NCBI GenBank assembly: GCA_031177985.1
Contig: JAPSJW010000004.1
Span: 124,001 to 188,000 of the forward strand
Direction: 5' to 3'
Origin: Microbacteriaceae bacterium
GTDB lineage: Bacteria > Actinomycetota > Actinomycetes > Actinomycetales > Microbacteriaceae
DNA length: 64,000 nucleotides
The translations under genes were made by a program, and so were the position numbers. This document shows positions 52,840-60,160 of the stretch, in pieces. The notes below the pieces were generated by a model. It was not told the DNA's origin. It did not search any database and worked only from the letters and a program-made list of their open reading frames with translations. The stretch's first letter is position 1; every line of letters begins with the position of its first letter.

Positions 52840-53277
52840 ATGGGACTCCTCGCGGACTGGGTGACCGACCTCGGCGGCATGGCGCAGAAGCAGCAGCTTG
52901 TCGCCCTCGGCGCTCGTGACCGTCACCTGACGGCCGCGGTGCGCTCGGGGGAGCTGCTCCGAGTCCGCAACGGCTGGTACACGACGCTGCCGAGGAACGA
53001 CCCGCGCGTGAGAGCGGTGCGGGTCGGAGGGCGGCTCACCGGGGTCTCGGCGATCGAGGCGCTCGGCGGCTGGGTGGACCGCGGAACCATGCTGCACGTC
53101 TCCGTGCCCTCGCACGCCGCGAGGCTGCGCAGCCCGAACGATCGCCGACGCCGACTGTCCCACCGCCGCCGAGGGGGAGTCGCGCTCCACTGGGAGTCTC
53201 CGGAGCTGCTCGCCCGCGGCACGGCGATGACAGTTGCCCTGCTCGACGCCCTGTCTGCTGCGACGAGGACGTCGTGA
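52840..53277 (+). CDS. AbiEi-antitoxin-type N-terminal domain protein (possible front half of a split gene)
   Basis: A 145-residue protein resembling the N-terminal half of actinobacterial AbiEi-like/DUF559 proteins. MAQKQQLVALGARDRHLTAA and LLRVRNGWYTTLPRNDPRVR form the winged-helix antitoxin domain, followed by VGGRLTGVSAIEALGGWVDR. The frame stops at 53277 just where related single-chain proteins continue with a short hinge and then an endonuclease-like domain. The next gene, in another frame, supplies that domain. This is either a frameshift (or sequencing error) or a coupled two-gene version. See the finding on 53250-53276. There is no convincing Shine-Dalgarno site. Confidence 0.62.
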   Translation: MGLLADWVTDLGGMAQKQQLVALGARDRHLTAAVRSGELLRVRNGWYTTLPRNDPRVRAVRVGGRLTGVSAIEALGGWVDRGTMLHVSVPSHAARLRSPNDRRRRLSHRRRGGVALHWESPELLARGTAMTVALLDALSAATRTS

Positions 53278-53786
53278 CCGCCGTCGCAGCGCTCGACTGG
53301 GCGCTGCACGAGAAGCTCATCGACGAGTCGAACCTGGACCAGCTCGGGCGGTCGCTGCCCGGTCACAAGCGCTACCTGCTTCAGCTCGTCGACCCACTGT
53401 GCGAGAGCCGCCCCGAGAGCGAGGCCCGCACCCGTCTCACGCTTGCCGGCCACCGGGTGCGCTCGCAGGTTCCACTCGGACGCCAGCGTATCGACCTCGA
53501 GGTCGACGGCGTGCTCGCGCTCGAGGTGGACGGTGAGCGCTGGCATTTCACGACCTTCGAGGAGGACCGGCGGAAGGACCTGGCGATGACCTGCGCCGGC
53601 TACCACGCGCTCCGGGCGAGCGCGCGCATGGTGCTCCGCGAGTGGCCGCAGGTGCAGGCCGCTGTCGACGCGGCGCTGCGGGGCCGTCGTCGCGTCGGAA
53701 ACTCAGGACGAGGCCGCCCGAGACGCCCGCCGCGCGCTCGGAACGGGCCCGATCTCCTGAGTTTCCGACCGCCGCAGCGGGAATAG
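53274..53786 (+). CDS. DUF559 endonuclease-like domain protein (possible back half of a split gene)
   Basis: A 170-residue protein with a DUF559/Vsr-like endonuclease domain. The core is RSQVPLGRQRIDLEVDGVLA and LALEVDGERWHFTTFEEDRR, with the conserved D-x-E-V-D-G pattern, then DLAMTCAGYHALRASARMVL. The GTG start overlaps the previous stop by 4 bp, so coupled translation is possible. Its last 30 codons come from a dispersed palindromic element (53694-53769): VGNSG is read from the left arm and DLLSFRP from the right arm. Without the element the protein would end differently. Real C-terminus therefore uncertain. Confidence 0.62.
   Translation: MTAVAALDWALHEKLIDESNLDQLGRSLPGHKRYLLQLVDPLCESRPESEARTRLTLAGHRVRSQVPLGRQRIDLEVDGVLALEVDGERWHFTTFEEDRRKDLAMTCAGYHALRASARMVLREWPQVQAAVDAALRGRRRVGNSGRGRPRRPPRARNGPDLLSFRPPQRE
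53694..53769. repeat. Dispersed palindromic element, copy E, inside a coding region
   Basis: Left arm GTCGGAAACTCAGGACGAG (53694-53712), right arm GATCTCCTGAGTTTCCGAC (53751-53769), loop 38 nt. The last three left-arm bases differ from the consensus. It provides the C-terminal codons of the DUF559 gene and ends 23 bp before the DsbA-like gene. Confidence 0.92.
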
Positions 53787-53792
53787 GGGAGC

Positions 53793-54464
53793 GTGAGCAC
53801 CGTTGAATCCTGGGTGAGCAACCCGATCAAGGTCGACATCTGGTCCGACGTGCAGTGTCCCTGGTGCTACATCGGCAAGCGCAAATTCGAGGCCGCGGTC
53901 GCGGACTTCGAGGGCGACGTGGAGGTCGAGTACCACTCCTTCGAACTCGCTCCCGACACCCCGGTCGACTACGAGGGAACCCCGGTCGACTACCTCAGCG
54001 AGCGCAAGGGCGTCACACCAGAGCAGGCCCAGCAGATGGTCGACCGCGTCACGCAGATCGCTGCGACAGTCGGTCTCGACTACTCCTACGACGACATCCA
54101 CCAGACCAACACCGTGAAGGCGCACGAGCTGCTGCACCTCGCGAAGGCAAAGGGTCGCCAGCTCGAGATGAAGGAGCGCCTGCTGAGCGCCTACTTCGTC
54201 GAGGGCCGCCACGTGGGACGGATCGAGGACCTCGCCGATCTGGCCGCCGAGCTCGGCTTCGACCGGGACGAGGTGGTCGCCGCTCTCACCGCGGGCACCT
54301 ACTTCGCCGATGTGAAGGCGGATGTGGCCCAAGCCGAGGCGTACGGCATCCGCGGCGTCCCGTTCTTCGTCTTCGAGGGGCGCTACGGTGTCTCGGGAGC
54401 GCAGGAGACGTCGACATTCGCCGACGTCCTGCGCCAGCTCGACGAGGAGAAGAAGGCAGCATGA
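53793..54464 (+). CDS. DsbA-family (FrnE-like) thioredoxin-fold oxidoreductase
   Basis: A 223-residue FrnE-type DsbA relative. The redox motif is CPWC at Cys22-Cys25 in VDIWSDVQCPWCYIGKRKFE. The FHSFELAP-type strand is present as VEYHSFELAPDT, followed by the helical insert region with TQIAATVGLDYSYDDIHQTN. The cis-Pro loop is RGVPFFVFEGRYGVSGAQET near the end. There is no signal peptide, so it is cytoplasmic; FrnE-type proteins are disulfide isomerases or dithiol reductases. GTG 53793 has GGGGAG upstream. Its stop overlaps a 47-residue protein by ATGA. Confidence 0.93.
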   Translation: MSTVESWVSNPIKVDIWSDVQCPWCYIGKRKFEAAVADFEGDVEVEYHSFELAPDTPVDYEGTPVDYLSERKGVTPEQAQQMVDRVTQIAATVGLDYSYDDIHQTNTVKAHELLHLAKAKGRQLEMKERLLSAYFVEGRHVGRIEDLADLAAELGFDRDEVVAALTAGTYFADVKADVAQAEAYGIRGVPFFVFEGRYGVSGAQETSTFADVLRQLDEEKKAA

Positions 54465-54604
54465 CGGATGCCGTGACCCCGCTGACGACGCTCACCCCGT
54501 TGGGCGACAGCACCGCCGCCTTCTGCGAGGGCGACGCGTGCCTGCTCCCCGCGCACCAGGAGCACGCGATCGTCGCCCGCAGGCTCGACGAGGACGCCGT
54601 CTAG
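54461..54604 (+). CDS. Small 47-residue protein translationally coupled to the DsbA-like gene
   Basis: I do not recognise a family. The frame starts at ATG 54461, overlapping the DsbA-like stop by 4 bp (ATGA), and ends 4 bp inside the convergent YbaK gene. Third codon positions are G or C in all but one or two codons, as in the neighbouring genes, so it is probably coding. It has a Cys pair spaced by four residues in FCEGDACLLP, and no membrane helix. A redox or metal-linked role with its upstream partner is possible but unproven. Confidence 0.6.
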   Translation: MTDAVTPLTTLTPLGDSTAAFCEGDACLLPAHQEHAIVARRLDEDAV

Positions 54605-55077
54605 TCGGTGATGTCCGCGACCGTCGCGCCGTAGGAGGCGATGAGGTCGTCGGCCTGCACGAACAGGCTGTAGCCGTGCTCGCCCGCGCCCATGGCGATG
54701 CGCTGACCGACGATCCTCTCGTCGGCGTACACCGGCCAGGCAGTGGTCGACCCGAAGGGCGTGATGGTCCCGCGCTCGTAGCCGGTGGCCTCGAGGGCCA
54801 CGGATGCGTCGGGAAGCTGCATCCGATTGACGCCCACGACCGCGCGGAGCTTCGCCCACGAGATCTGCCGGTCGCCCGGGACGAGCGCGAACAGGATGTT
54901 CCCGCCGTGCCGCTTGACGACCAGGGTCTTCACGATGTCCCTCGGTCGCAGTCCGAGCAAAGAGGCGGCCTCCTCGAGGGATCGCGCCTCGGGCCGCTGC
55001 ACGATCTCGATCGCGATGCCGCGCGCGGCGGCGTCGGCCTCAGCGCGCTGCCGTCCCACGAGAGTCTGTTCGTCCAC
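54601..55077 (-). CDS. YbaK/aminoacyl-tRNA editing domain protein
   Basis: YbaK/EbsC-type proteins clear mischarged Cys-tRNA-Pro or related aminoacyl-tRNAs. The 158-residue protein has SLEEAASLLGLRPRDIVKTL, VVKRHGGNILFALVPGDRQI and SWAKLRAVVGVNRMQLPD. YERGTITPFGSTTAWPVYAD is the active-site loop, and MGAGEHGYSLFVQADDLIAS is a closing block. I start it at GTG 55077, with GGAAGGA just upstream; longer in-frame starts add sequence not seen in the family. It is convergent with the 47-residue gene and divergent from dusB. Confidence 0.88.
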   Translation of the reverse strand: MDEQTLVGRQRAEADAAARGIAIEIVQRPEARSLEEAASLLGLRPRDIVKTLVVKRHGGNILFALVPGDRQISWAKLRAVVGVNRMQLPDASVALEATGYERGTITPFGSTTAWPVYADERIVGQRIAMGAGEHGYSLFVQADDLIASYGATVADITD

Positions 55078-55144
55078 AGGTGGTCCTTCCGTCCGTCGTT
55101 CCCAACTCCGTGGGGGGCGGCGGCATTCCACCGCATCCGTCTGG

Positions 55145-55150
55145 GAGAAT
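55145..55150 (+). promoter_or_regulatory. Predicted -10 element for leaderless dusB transcript
   Basis: GAGAAT, 6 nt before ATG 55157, with GGGAGAAT resembling the hemW and lepA boxes. Confidence 0.4.
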
Positions 55151-55156
55151 GAGACG

Positions 55157-56311
55157 ATGCCCACCCTGACCGCTCCTACCGCGCCGCTGCGCATCGGACC
55201 TCTCGAACTCGAGGTTCCGGTCGTGCTCGCGCCCATGGCGGGCATCACGAACACGGCGTTCCGTCGGCTCTGCCGTGAGTACGGCGCGGGCCTCTACGTG
55301 AGCGAGATGATCACCAGCCGCGCCCTCGTCGAACGCACGCCCGAGAGCATGCGCCTGATCCGGCACCACGAGTCGGAGACGCCGCGCAGCATCCAGCTCT
55401 ACGGCGTCGATCCGAAGACCGTCGCCGAGGCGGTCACGATGCTCGTCGCCGAGGACCGTGCCGACCACATCGACCTCAACTTCGGGTGTCCGGTGCCGAA
55501 GGTGACGCGAAAGGGCGGGGGAGCGGCACTGCCCTGGAAGCTCGGGCTCTTCCGCGAGATCGTCGAGGGCGCGGTGAAGGCGGCGGGCGACATCCCGCTG
55601 ACCGTCAAGATGCGCAAGGGCATCGATTCCGATCACCTCACCTACCTCGAGGCGGGTCGAGCTGCGGAGGGCGCAGGCGTCGCGAGCATCGCGCTGCACG
55701 CTCGCACGGCCGCAGAGTTCTACTCCGGCACGGCCGACTGGTCCGCCATCGCGACCCTCAAGGAGACGATCACCGACGTGCCCGTGCTCGGCAACGGCGA
55801 CATCTGGAGCGCCGACGACGCGCTGCGGATGGTGCGCGAGACCGGCTGCGACGGCGTCGTGGTGGGCCGCGGCTGCCTCGGCCGCCCGTGGCTCTTCGGC
55901 GACCTCGCGGCCGCCTTCCGGGGTGAGGAGCGCAAGGCGGAGCCCACGCTCGGCGAGGTCGCGGCGGGATTCCGGCGCCACGCCGAACTGCTCGTCGAGT
56001 TCTTCGACGACGAAGGGCGCGCGTGCCGCGACATCCGCAAGCATGTCGCCTGGTACTTCAAGGGCTACGCCGTGGGCGGGGAGCTGCGGGCGAAGCTCGC
56101 CACCGCGGAGTCGCGCGCCCAGATCGACGAGCTGCTGTCGCTGCTCGACGCCGACCAGCCCTACCCCGGCGCCGACGCCGAGGGTCAGCGCGGACGCGCG
56201 GGCTCCCCGAAGGTTCCCGCGCTGCCCGACCGCTGGCTCGAATCGCGCGACCTGCAGGAGACCCACCGCACCGAGATGGCTGACGCCGAGCTGAGCCACA
56301 GTGGCGGCTGA
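55157..56311 (+). CDS. dusB: tRNA-dihydrouridine synthase
   Basis: Reduces uridine to dihydrouridine in tRNA using FMN and NADPH. The 384-residue protein has VVLAPMAGITNTAFRRLCRE (FMN pocket) and HIDLNFGCPVPKVTRKGGGA, in which the Cys is the catalytic acid. HARTAAEFYSGTADWSAI, LGNGDIWSADDALRMVRETG and VGRGCLGRPWLFGDLAAAF complete the barrel. The C-terminal helical domain has RACRDIRKHVAWYFKGYAVG. All catalytic residues are present. Start ATG 55157 is chosen because upstream in-frame codons overlap the divergent YbaK gene. The last bases overlap the dgt start. Confidence 0.94.
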   Translation: MPTLTAPTAPLRIGPLELEVPVVLAPMAGITNTAFRRLCREYGAGLYVSEMITSRALVERTPESMRLIRHHESETPRSIQLYGVDPKTVAEAVTMLVAEDRADHIDLNFGCPVPKVTRKGGGAALPWKLGLFREIVEGAVKAAGDIPLTVKMRKGIDSDHLTYLEAGRAAEGAGVASIALHARTAAEFYSGTADWSAIATLKETITDVPVLGNGDIWSADDALRMVRETGCDGVVVGRGCLGRPWLFGDLAAAFRGEERKAEPTLGEVAAGFRRHAELLVEFFDDEGRACRDIRKHVAWYFKGYAVGGELRAKLATAESRAQIDELLSLLDADQPYPGADAEGQRGRAGSPKVPALPDRWLESRDLQETHRTEMADAELSHSGG

Positions 56312-57569
56312 GCCGCACGCGCACGGGGTCTCGCCCGGCTACGCCGAGACGGATGTGGAGCGCTGGCTCCCCGAGGAGCACTCCACCCGACGCAGCGATT
56401 TCGCCCGCGATCGCGGACGGCTGCTGCACTCGAGCGCCCTGCGCCGGCTGGCTGCGAAGACGCAGGTGCTGAGCCCGACGGCGGGACTCGACTTCGCCCG
56501 CAACCGCCTGACGCACTCGCTCGAGGTAGCGCAGGTCGGCCGGGAGCTCGCGGCATCGCTGGGCCTTGACCCCGACGTCGTCGACACAGCGTGTCTCGCG
56601 CACGACCTCGGGCATCCGCCGTTCGGGCACAACGGCGAGCGTGCACTCGCGCAGTGGTCCGACGACATCGGCGGCTTCGAGGGCAACGCGCAGACCCTGC
56701 GGCTGCTGAGCCGGCTGGAGCCGAAGGTGTTCGGGTCCGACGGCCGCAGCTACGGGCTGAACCTCACCCGGGCGAGCCTCGACGCGAGCACCAAGTACCC
56801 GTGGCCCGCTGCGGAAGGCGTGCCCGACCCGAGCGGGCGCAGCAAATTCGGGTTCTACGACGACGACACCGAGGTCTTCCGGTGGCTGCGCGTTGGGGCG
56901 CCCGAGCGCATCCGCTGCATCGAGGCGCAGGTGATGGACCTCTCCGACGACATCGCCTACTCCGTGCACGACTTCGAGGACGCCATCGTCAACGGCTATC
57001 TGGACGTCCCTGCGCTCTCCGCGCGGGCCGACCACGACGAGCTCGTCGACTCGATGTTCGAGTGGATCGGCGGCGAGATCGACCACGACGAGCTCATCGC
57101 GGCCTTCGACAGGCTCGACAACCTGCCGTTCTGGATCGACACCTGGGAGGGCAGCCGCAGGGATCTCGCGCGTCTGAAGAACCTGACGAGCCAGCTCATC
57201 GGGCGTTTCGCCCACGAAGCGGTGCACGCGACACGCGCGGCGTATCCGGAGCGTTCGCTGGCCCGCTTCGGGGGCAACGTCGTCGTACCGCGCGAGATGC
57301 AGGCCGAGATCGCGGTGCTCAAGGGCATCGTCGCGGCCAACGTCATGTCGCACAACGCCCGGCAGCCGATCTACGCCCGGCAGCGGAGCATCCTGCTCGA
57401 GCTCGCCGAGACGCTGCACGCCGCAGGTCCGCGGTACCTCGACCCGGGGTTCGCCGCCGATTGGGCCGCGGCCGGCGACGACGCGGCGCGCAAGCGGGTC
57501 ATCGTCGATCAGGTCGCGTCGCTCACCGACCAGAGCGCGATGGCCTGGCACGACCGCATCGTCGGCTGA
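56301..57569 (+). CDS. dgt: Deoxyguanosinetriphosphate triphosphohydrolase-like protein
   Basis: A 422-residue HD-domain dNTPase-like protein. The N-terminus has STRRSDFARDRGRLLHSSAL. The HD metal site includes RLTHSLEVAQVGRELA (His72) and CLAHDLGHPPFGHNGE (His101-Asp102), with the second half YSVHDFEDAIVNGYLD containing the distal Asp. The C-terminal part has RQPIYARQRSILLELAETLH. dNTP hydrolysis is the family reaction; exact substrate preference is not visible. GTG 56301 overlaps the dusB stop by 11 bp. The order dusB-dgt-dnaG is the normal actinobacterial one. Confidence 0.94.
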   Translation: MAAEPHAHGVSPGYAETDVERWLPEEHSTRRSDFARDRGRLLHSSALRRLAAKTQVLSPTAGLDFARNRLTHSLEVAQVGRELAASLGLDPDVVDTACLAHDLGHPPFGHNGERALAQWSDDIGGFEGNAQTLRLLSRLEPKVFGSDGRSYGLNLTRASLDASTKYPWPAAEGVPDPSGRSKFGFYDDDTEVFRWLRVGAPERIRCIEAQVMDLSDDIAYSVHDFEDAIVNGYLDVPALSARADHDELVDSMFEWIGGEIDHDELIAAFDRLDNLPFWIDTWEGSRRDLARLKNLTSQLIGRFAHEAVHATRAAYPERSLARFGGNVVVPREMQAEIAVLKGIVAANVMSHNARQPIYARQRSILLELAETLHAAGPRYLDPGFAADWAAAGDDAARKRVIVDQVASLTDQSAMAWHDRIVG

Positions 57570-57621
57570 GCCGGCCTCCAGCGAGCGTTGCCGCTCGGCC
57601 CGATCTTCCGCCCGGCCTGAT

Positions 57622-57696
57622 GTCGGAAACTCAGGAGATCCCGGTCGTTCCCGTATGAGGAGCGCGCGCAACCGCAGCATCTCCTGAGTTTCCGAC
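57622..57696. repeat. Dispersed palindromic element, copy F (REPIN-like)
   Basis: Left arm GTCGGAAACTCAGGAGATC (57622-57640), right arm CATCTCCTGAGTTTCCGAC (57678-57696), loop 37 nt. It is the only copy with a changed right arm. It is the first of two elements in the 377-bp gap before dnaG. Confidence 0.92.
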
Positions 57697-57760
57697 GCCC
57701 CGGCGCGCCGAACGGTCCAGAGCGTCCGCCGCCGGGGAGGTGTGGGAGGCAGCGCGCGCT

Positions 57761-57835
57761 GTCGGATACTCAGGAGATCCCGGCGCCAACGACCCCCGAG
57801 GCGCACCCGGGAGCCGGATCTCCTGAGTTTCCGAC
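57761..57835. repeat. Dispersed palindromic element, copy G (REPIN-like)
   Basis: Left arm GTCGGATACTCAGGAGATC (57761-57779), right arm GATCTCCTGAGTTTCCGAC (57817-57835), loop 37 nt. It follows copy F by 64 bp and lies 111 bp before the dnaG start. Apart from the two elements and the dnaG -10 box, 57570-57946 shows nothing I can assign. Confidence 0.92.
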
Positions 57836-57934
57836 AACGCACCCGGTGGGGGCGGCAGGAACCGGGTGCCCCCGGGAACGCGCGGGCGCCGGGGGCGGGT
57901 GTGCACCGGCCCGGCGGGGTCGGAGGGCCGCCCG

Positions 57935-57940
57935 TAGAAT
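57935..57940 (+). promoter_or_regulatory. Predicted -10 element for leaderless dnaG transcript
   Basis: TAGAAT, 6 nt before GTG 57947. This is one of the best matches to the TANNNT plus 6-nt pattern in the window. Confidence 0.55.
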
Positions 57941-57946
57941 CGGCGC

Positions 57947-60025
57947 GTGCCAGGGCGGATCCGACAGAGCGACATCGAGGAGGTCAAGGCGCGCACCAAC
58001 CTCGCGGATGTCGTGGGCGACTACGTCACCCTCAAGTCCGCGGGCGTCGGCTCCCTGAAGGGCCTGTGCCCGTTCCACGACGAGCGCAGCCCCAGCTTCC
58101 ACGTGCGGCCTGGCGTCGGCTTCTACCACTGCTTCGGATGCGGTGATGGCGGCGACGTCTACTCCTTCCTGCAGAAGATGGACCACGTCTCCTTCTCGGA
58201 GGCGGTCGAGCGGCTCGCCGCGAAGATCGGGTTCCAGCTGCACTACGAGGGCGGCAGCGCCCCCACCGAGTCGGGCAATCGCGCGCGGCTGCTCGCGGCG
58301 AACAAGGCCGCCGAGGAGTTCTTCGTCGCGCAGCTCCGCACCCCGGAGGCCGCTCCCGGGCGGCAGTTCCTCGGGTCCCGCGGCTTCGACGCCTCCGCGG
58401 CCGAGCGCTTCTCGGTCGGGTTCGCCCCGAAGTCCTACGACGCCCTCACGAAGCACCTGAAGGCGCAGGGCTACTCCGAGGAGGAGCTGCTCGCGGCCGG
58501 TCTCGTCGGCAAGGGCGATCGCGGTCTCTACGACCGGTTCCGCGGGCGCCTCATCTGGCCGATCCGCGACCAGACGGGGCAGACGGTGGGCTTCGGCGCG
58601 CGCAAGCTGCTCGAGGATGACCAGGGTCCGAAGTACCTGAACACCCCCGACACGATCGTGTACCACAAGAGCCAGGTGCTCTACGGCCTCGACCTCGCCC
58701 GCCGCGACATCGCGCGGGGCAAGCAGGTCGTGGTCGTCGAGGGCTACACGGATGTCATGGCCTGCCACCTCGCGGGCGTCACGACCGCGGTGGCCACCTG
58801 CGGCACCTCGTTCGGCGTCGACCACATCAAGGTGATCCGGCGGGTTCTCGGCGACACCGACACCTCGGATGTGCGCAGCAGCGGCGAGGTCGTGTTCACC
58901 TTCGACCCCGATGAGGCGGGCCAGAAGGCCGCCTCGCGCGCGTTCGCCGAGGAGCAGCGGTTCGCAGCCCAGACGTTCGTGGCGGTGGCTCCCGAGGGGC
59001 TCGATCCGTGCGACCTCAGGCTCGCCAAGGGCGACGACGCGGTACGCAGGCTCGTCTCCGGCCGGAAGCCCATGTTCGAGTTCATGATCCGTCGGGTGCT
59101 CGCGAACCACGACCTGGAGACGGTCGAGGGTCGGGTGTCGGCGCTGCGCGGCGCGGCGCCGGTCGTCGCCGGGATCCGCGACCAGGCGCTGAGCATCGGA
59201 TACGTGCGCAACCTCGCGGGGTGGCTGGGCATGGACCCCACCGAGGTGCACCGAGCGGTCGAGTCGGCGCGGCGCGCGCGTCCCTCGAGCGCGGAGCAGG
59301 GCAAGCGCGGCGACCAGGGCAAGCGAGGGGACCAGGGCAGGCGCGCCGAGCAGCCCGCCCAGGCTCAGGGCGGCCGCCCCGAGCAGGCCCAGCGGGGTCC
59401 GACCGCGCAGCGTCCGCAGACCGGGCCGCCCGGCACGCGTCCGGCGCCGGGCCCGACGAGCGGAGCACCGCCGAGAGGTCCGCACGTCACGCCGGCCGGG
59501 CAGCCGCCGTACGACGAGGAGCCGCCGTACCAGGTCGAGCAGGCGCCGCCCGAGCCGTCGATCCTGACGCTCCCGAACGACCATGCCACCCGCCTCGAGC
59601 GGGACGCGCTCATGGCGATGCTGCAGTACCCGGGCGAGGTCGGCACGGAGCTCCTGGCCCGCGGATCGCGGGCGGGCTTCATCAACGGCGCACTCGCCGT
59701 CGTACGGGATGCGGTGGCGACGAGCCTCGACTTCACCGACTCGCCCGACTGGATCACCCGGGTCGCCTCGGAGGTTCCGCCGCCGTTCGCGACCCTCGTG
59801 AAGCAGCTGGCCGTTGCGCCGCTTCCCGGCACCGAGGAGCAGGTGCCGGCCTTCGCGAAGGGGGTCGTCTCGTCGCTGCTCGAACGCGATCTGCTGCGCC
59901 AGAAGGCCGATCTCCTCGGGGCGCTCCAGCGCACCGATCGGGCCACGGATCCCGAGCGCTACGCGGAGCTGCAGCGCCGCATCCAGCAGGTCGAGCACGA
60001 GCGTCGCGCCCTCCGCGGCGAGTAG
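57947..60025 (+). CDS. dnaG: DNA primase
   Basis: DnaG makes RNA primers for replication. The 692-residue protein has the zinc-binding site CPFHDERS (Cys41, His44) with FYHCFGCG (Cys62, Cys65). The RNA polymerase core has [20 protein letters not shown] and [20 protein letters not shown]. The TOPRIM region has [20 protein letters not shown] and [18 protein letters not shown], giving the conserved Glu and DxD metal ligands. After residue 440 comes a low-complexity linker with tandem GKRGDQ units and many Pro/Gly/Gln. The helicase-binding domain then follows ([20 protein letters not shown]). GTG 57947 is leaderless by prediction. Confidence 0.96.
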   Translation: MPGRIRQSDIEEVKARTNLADVVGDYVTLKSAGVGSLKGLCPFHDERSPSFHVRPGVGFYHCFGCGDGGDVYSFLQKMDHVSFSEAVERLAAKIGFQLHYEGGSAPTESGNRARLLAANKAAEEFFVAQLRTPEAAPGRQFLGSRGFDASAAERFSVGFAPKSYDALTKHLKAQGYSEEELLAAGLVGKGDRGLYDRFRGRLIWPIRDQTGQTVGFGARKLLEDDQGPKYLNTPDTIVYHKSQVLYGLDLARRDIARGKQVVVVEGYTDVMACHLAGVTTAVATCGTSFGVDHIKVIRRVLGDTDTSDVRSSGEVVFTFDPDEAGQKAASRAFAEEQRFAAQTFVAVAPEGLDPCDLRLAKGDDAVRRLVSGRKPMFEFMIRRVLANHDLETVEGRVSALRGAAPVVAGIRDQALSIGYVRNLAGWLGMDPTEVHRAVESARRARPSSAEQGKRGDQGKRGDQGRRAEQPAQAQGGRPEQAQRGPTAQRPQTGPPGTRPAPGPTSGAPPRGPHVTPAGQPPYDEEPPYQVEQAPPEPSILTLPNDHATRLERDALMAMLQYPGEVGTELLARGSRAGFINGALAVVRDAVATSLDFTDSPDWITRVASEVPPPFATLVKQLAVAPLPGTEEQVPAFAKGVVSSLLERDLLRQKADLLGALQRTDRATDPERYAELQRRIQQVEHERRALRGE

Positions 60026-60030
60026 CGGGC

Positions 60031-60049
60031 GGGCGCACGAAACGCGCCC
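60031..60049 (+). terminator. Short hairpin after dnaG
   Basis: GGGCGC (60031-60036) pairs with GCGCCC (60044-60049), 6 bp after the stop codon, loop ACGAAAC. It probably ends dnaG transcription before the peptide transport operon. The remaining 110 bp to 60161 contain TGTTAGAC, a weak -10 candidate. Confidence 0.5.
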
Positions 60050-60160
60050 GAAACGAACGGTTCTCGCGGAATGTGTTAGACCAGAACCACAGCAGCGCGC
60101 CCCGATCTCCCGATCCGGGCAGGGACGCGTTCTTCTTCCCATGAAATGAGGTAGACGGAT

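Noticed and set aside
57622-57835. CRISPR array
   Set aside because: The repeated words are inverted within each element, not direct repeats at constant spacing, and there are only two units side by side. No cas gene is nearby.
57770-60142. 790-codon minus-strand open frame opposite dnaG
   Set aside because: Composition is typical of an antisense frame; the primase on the plus strand is complete.
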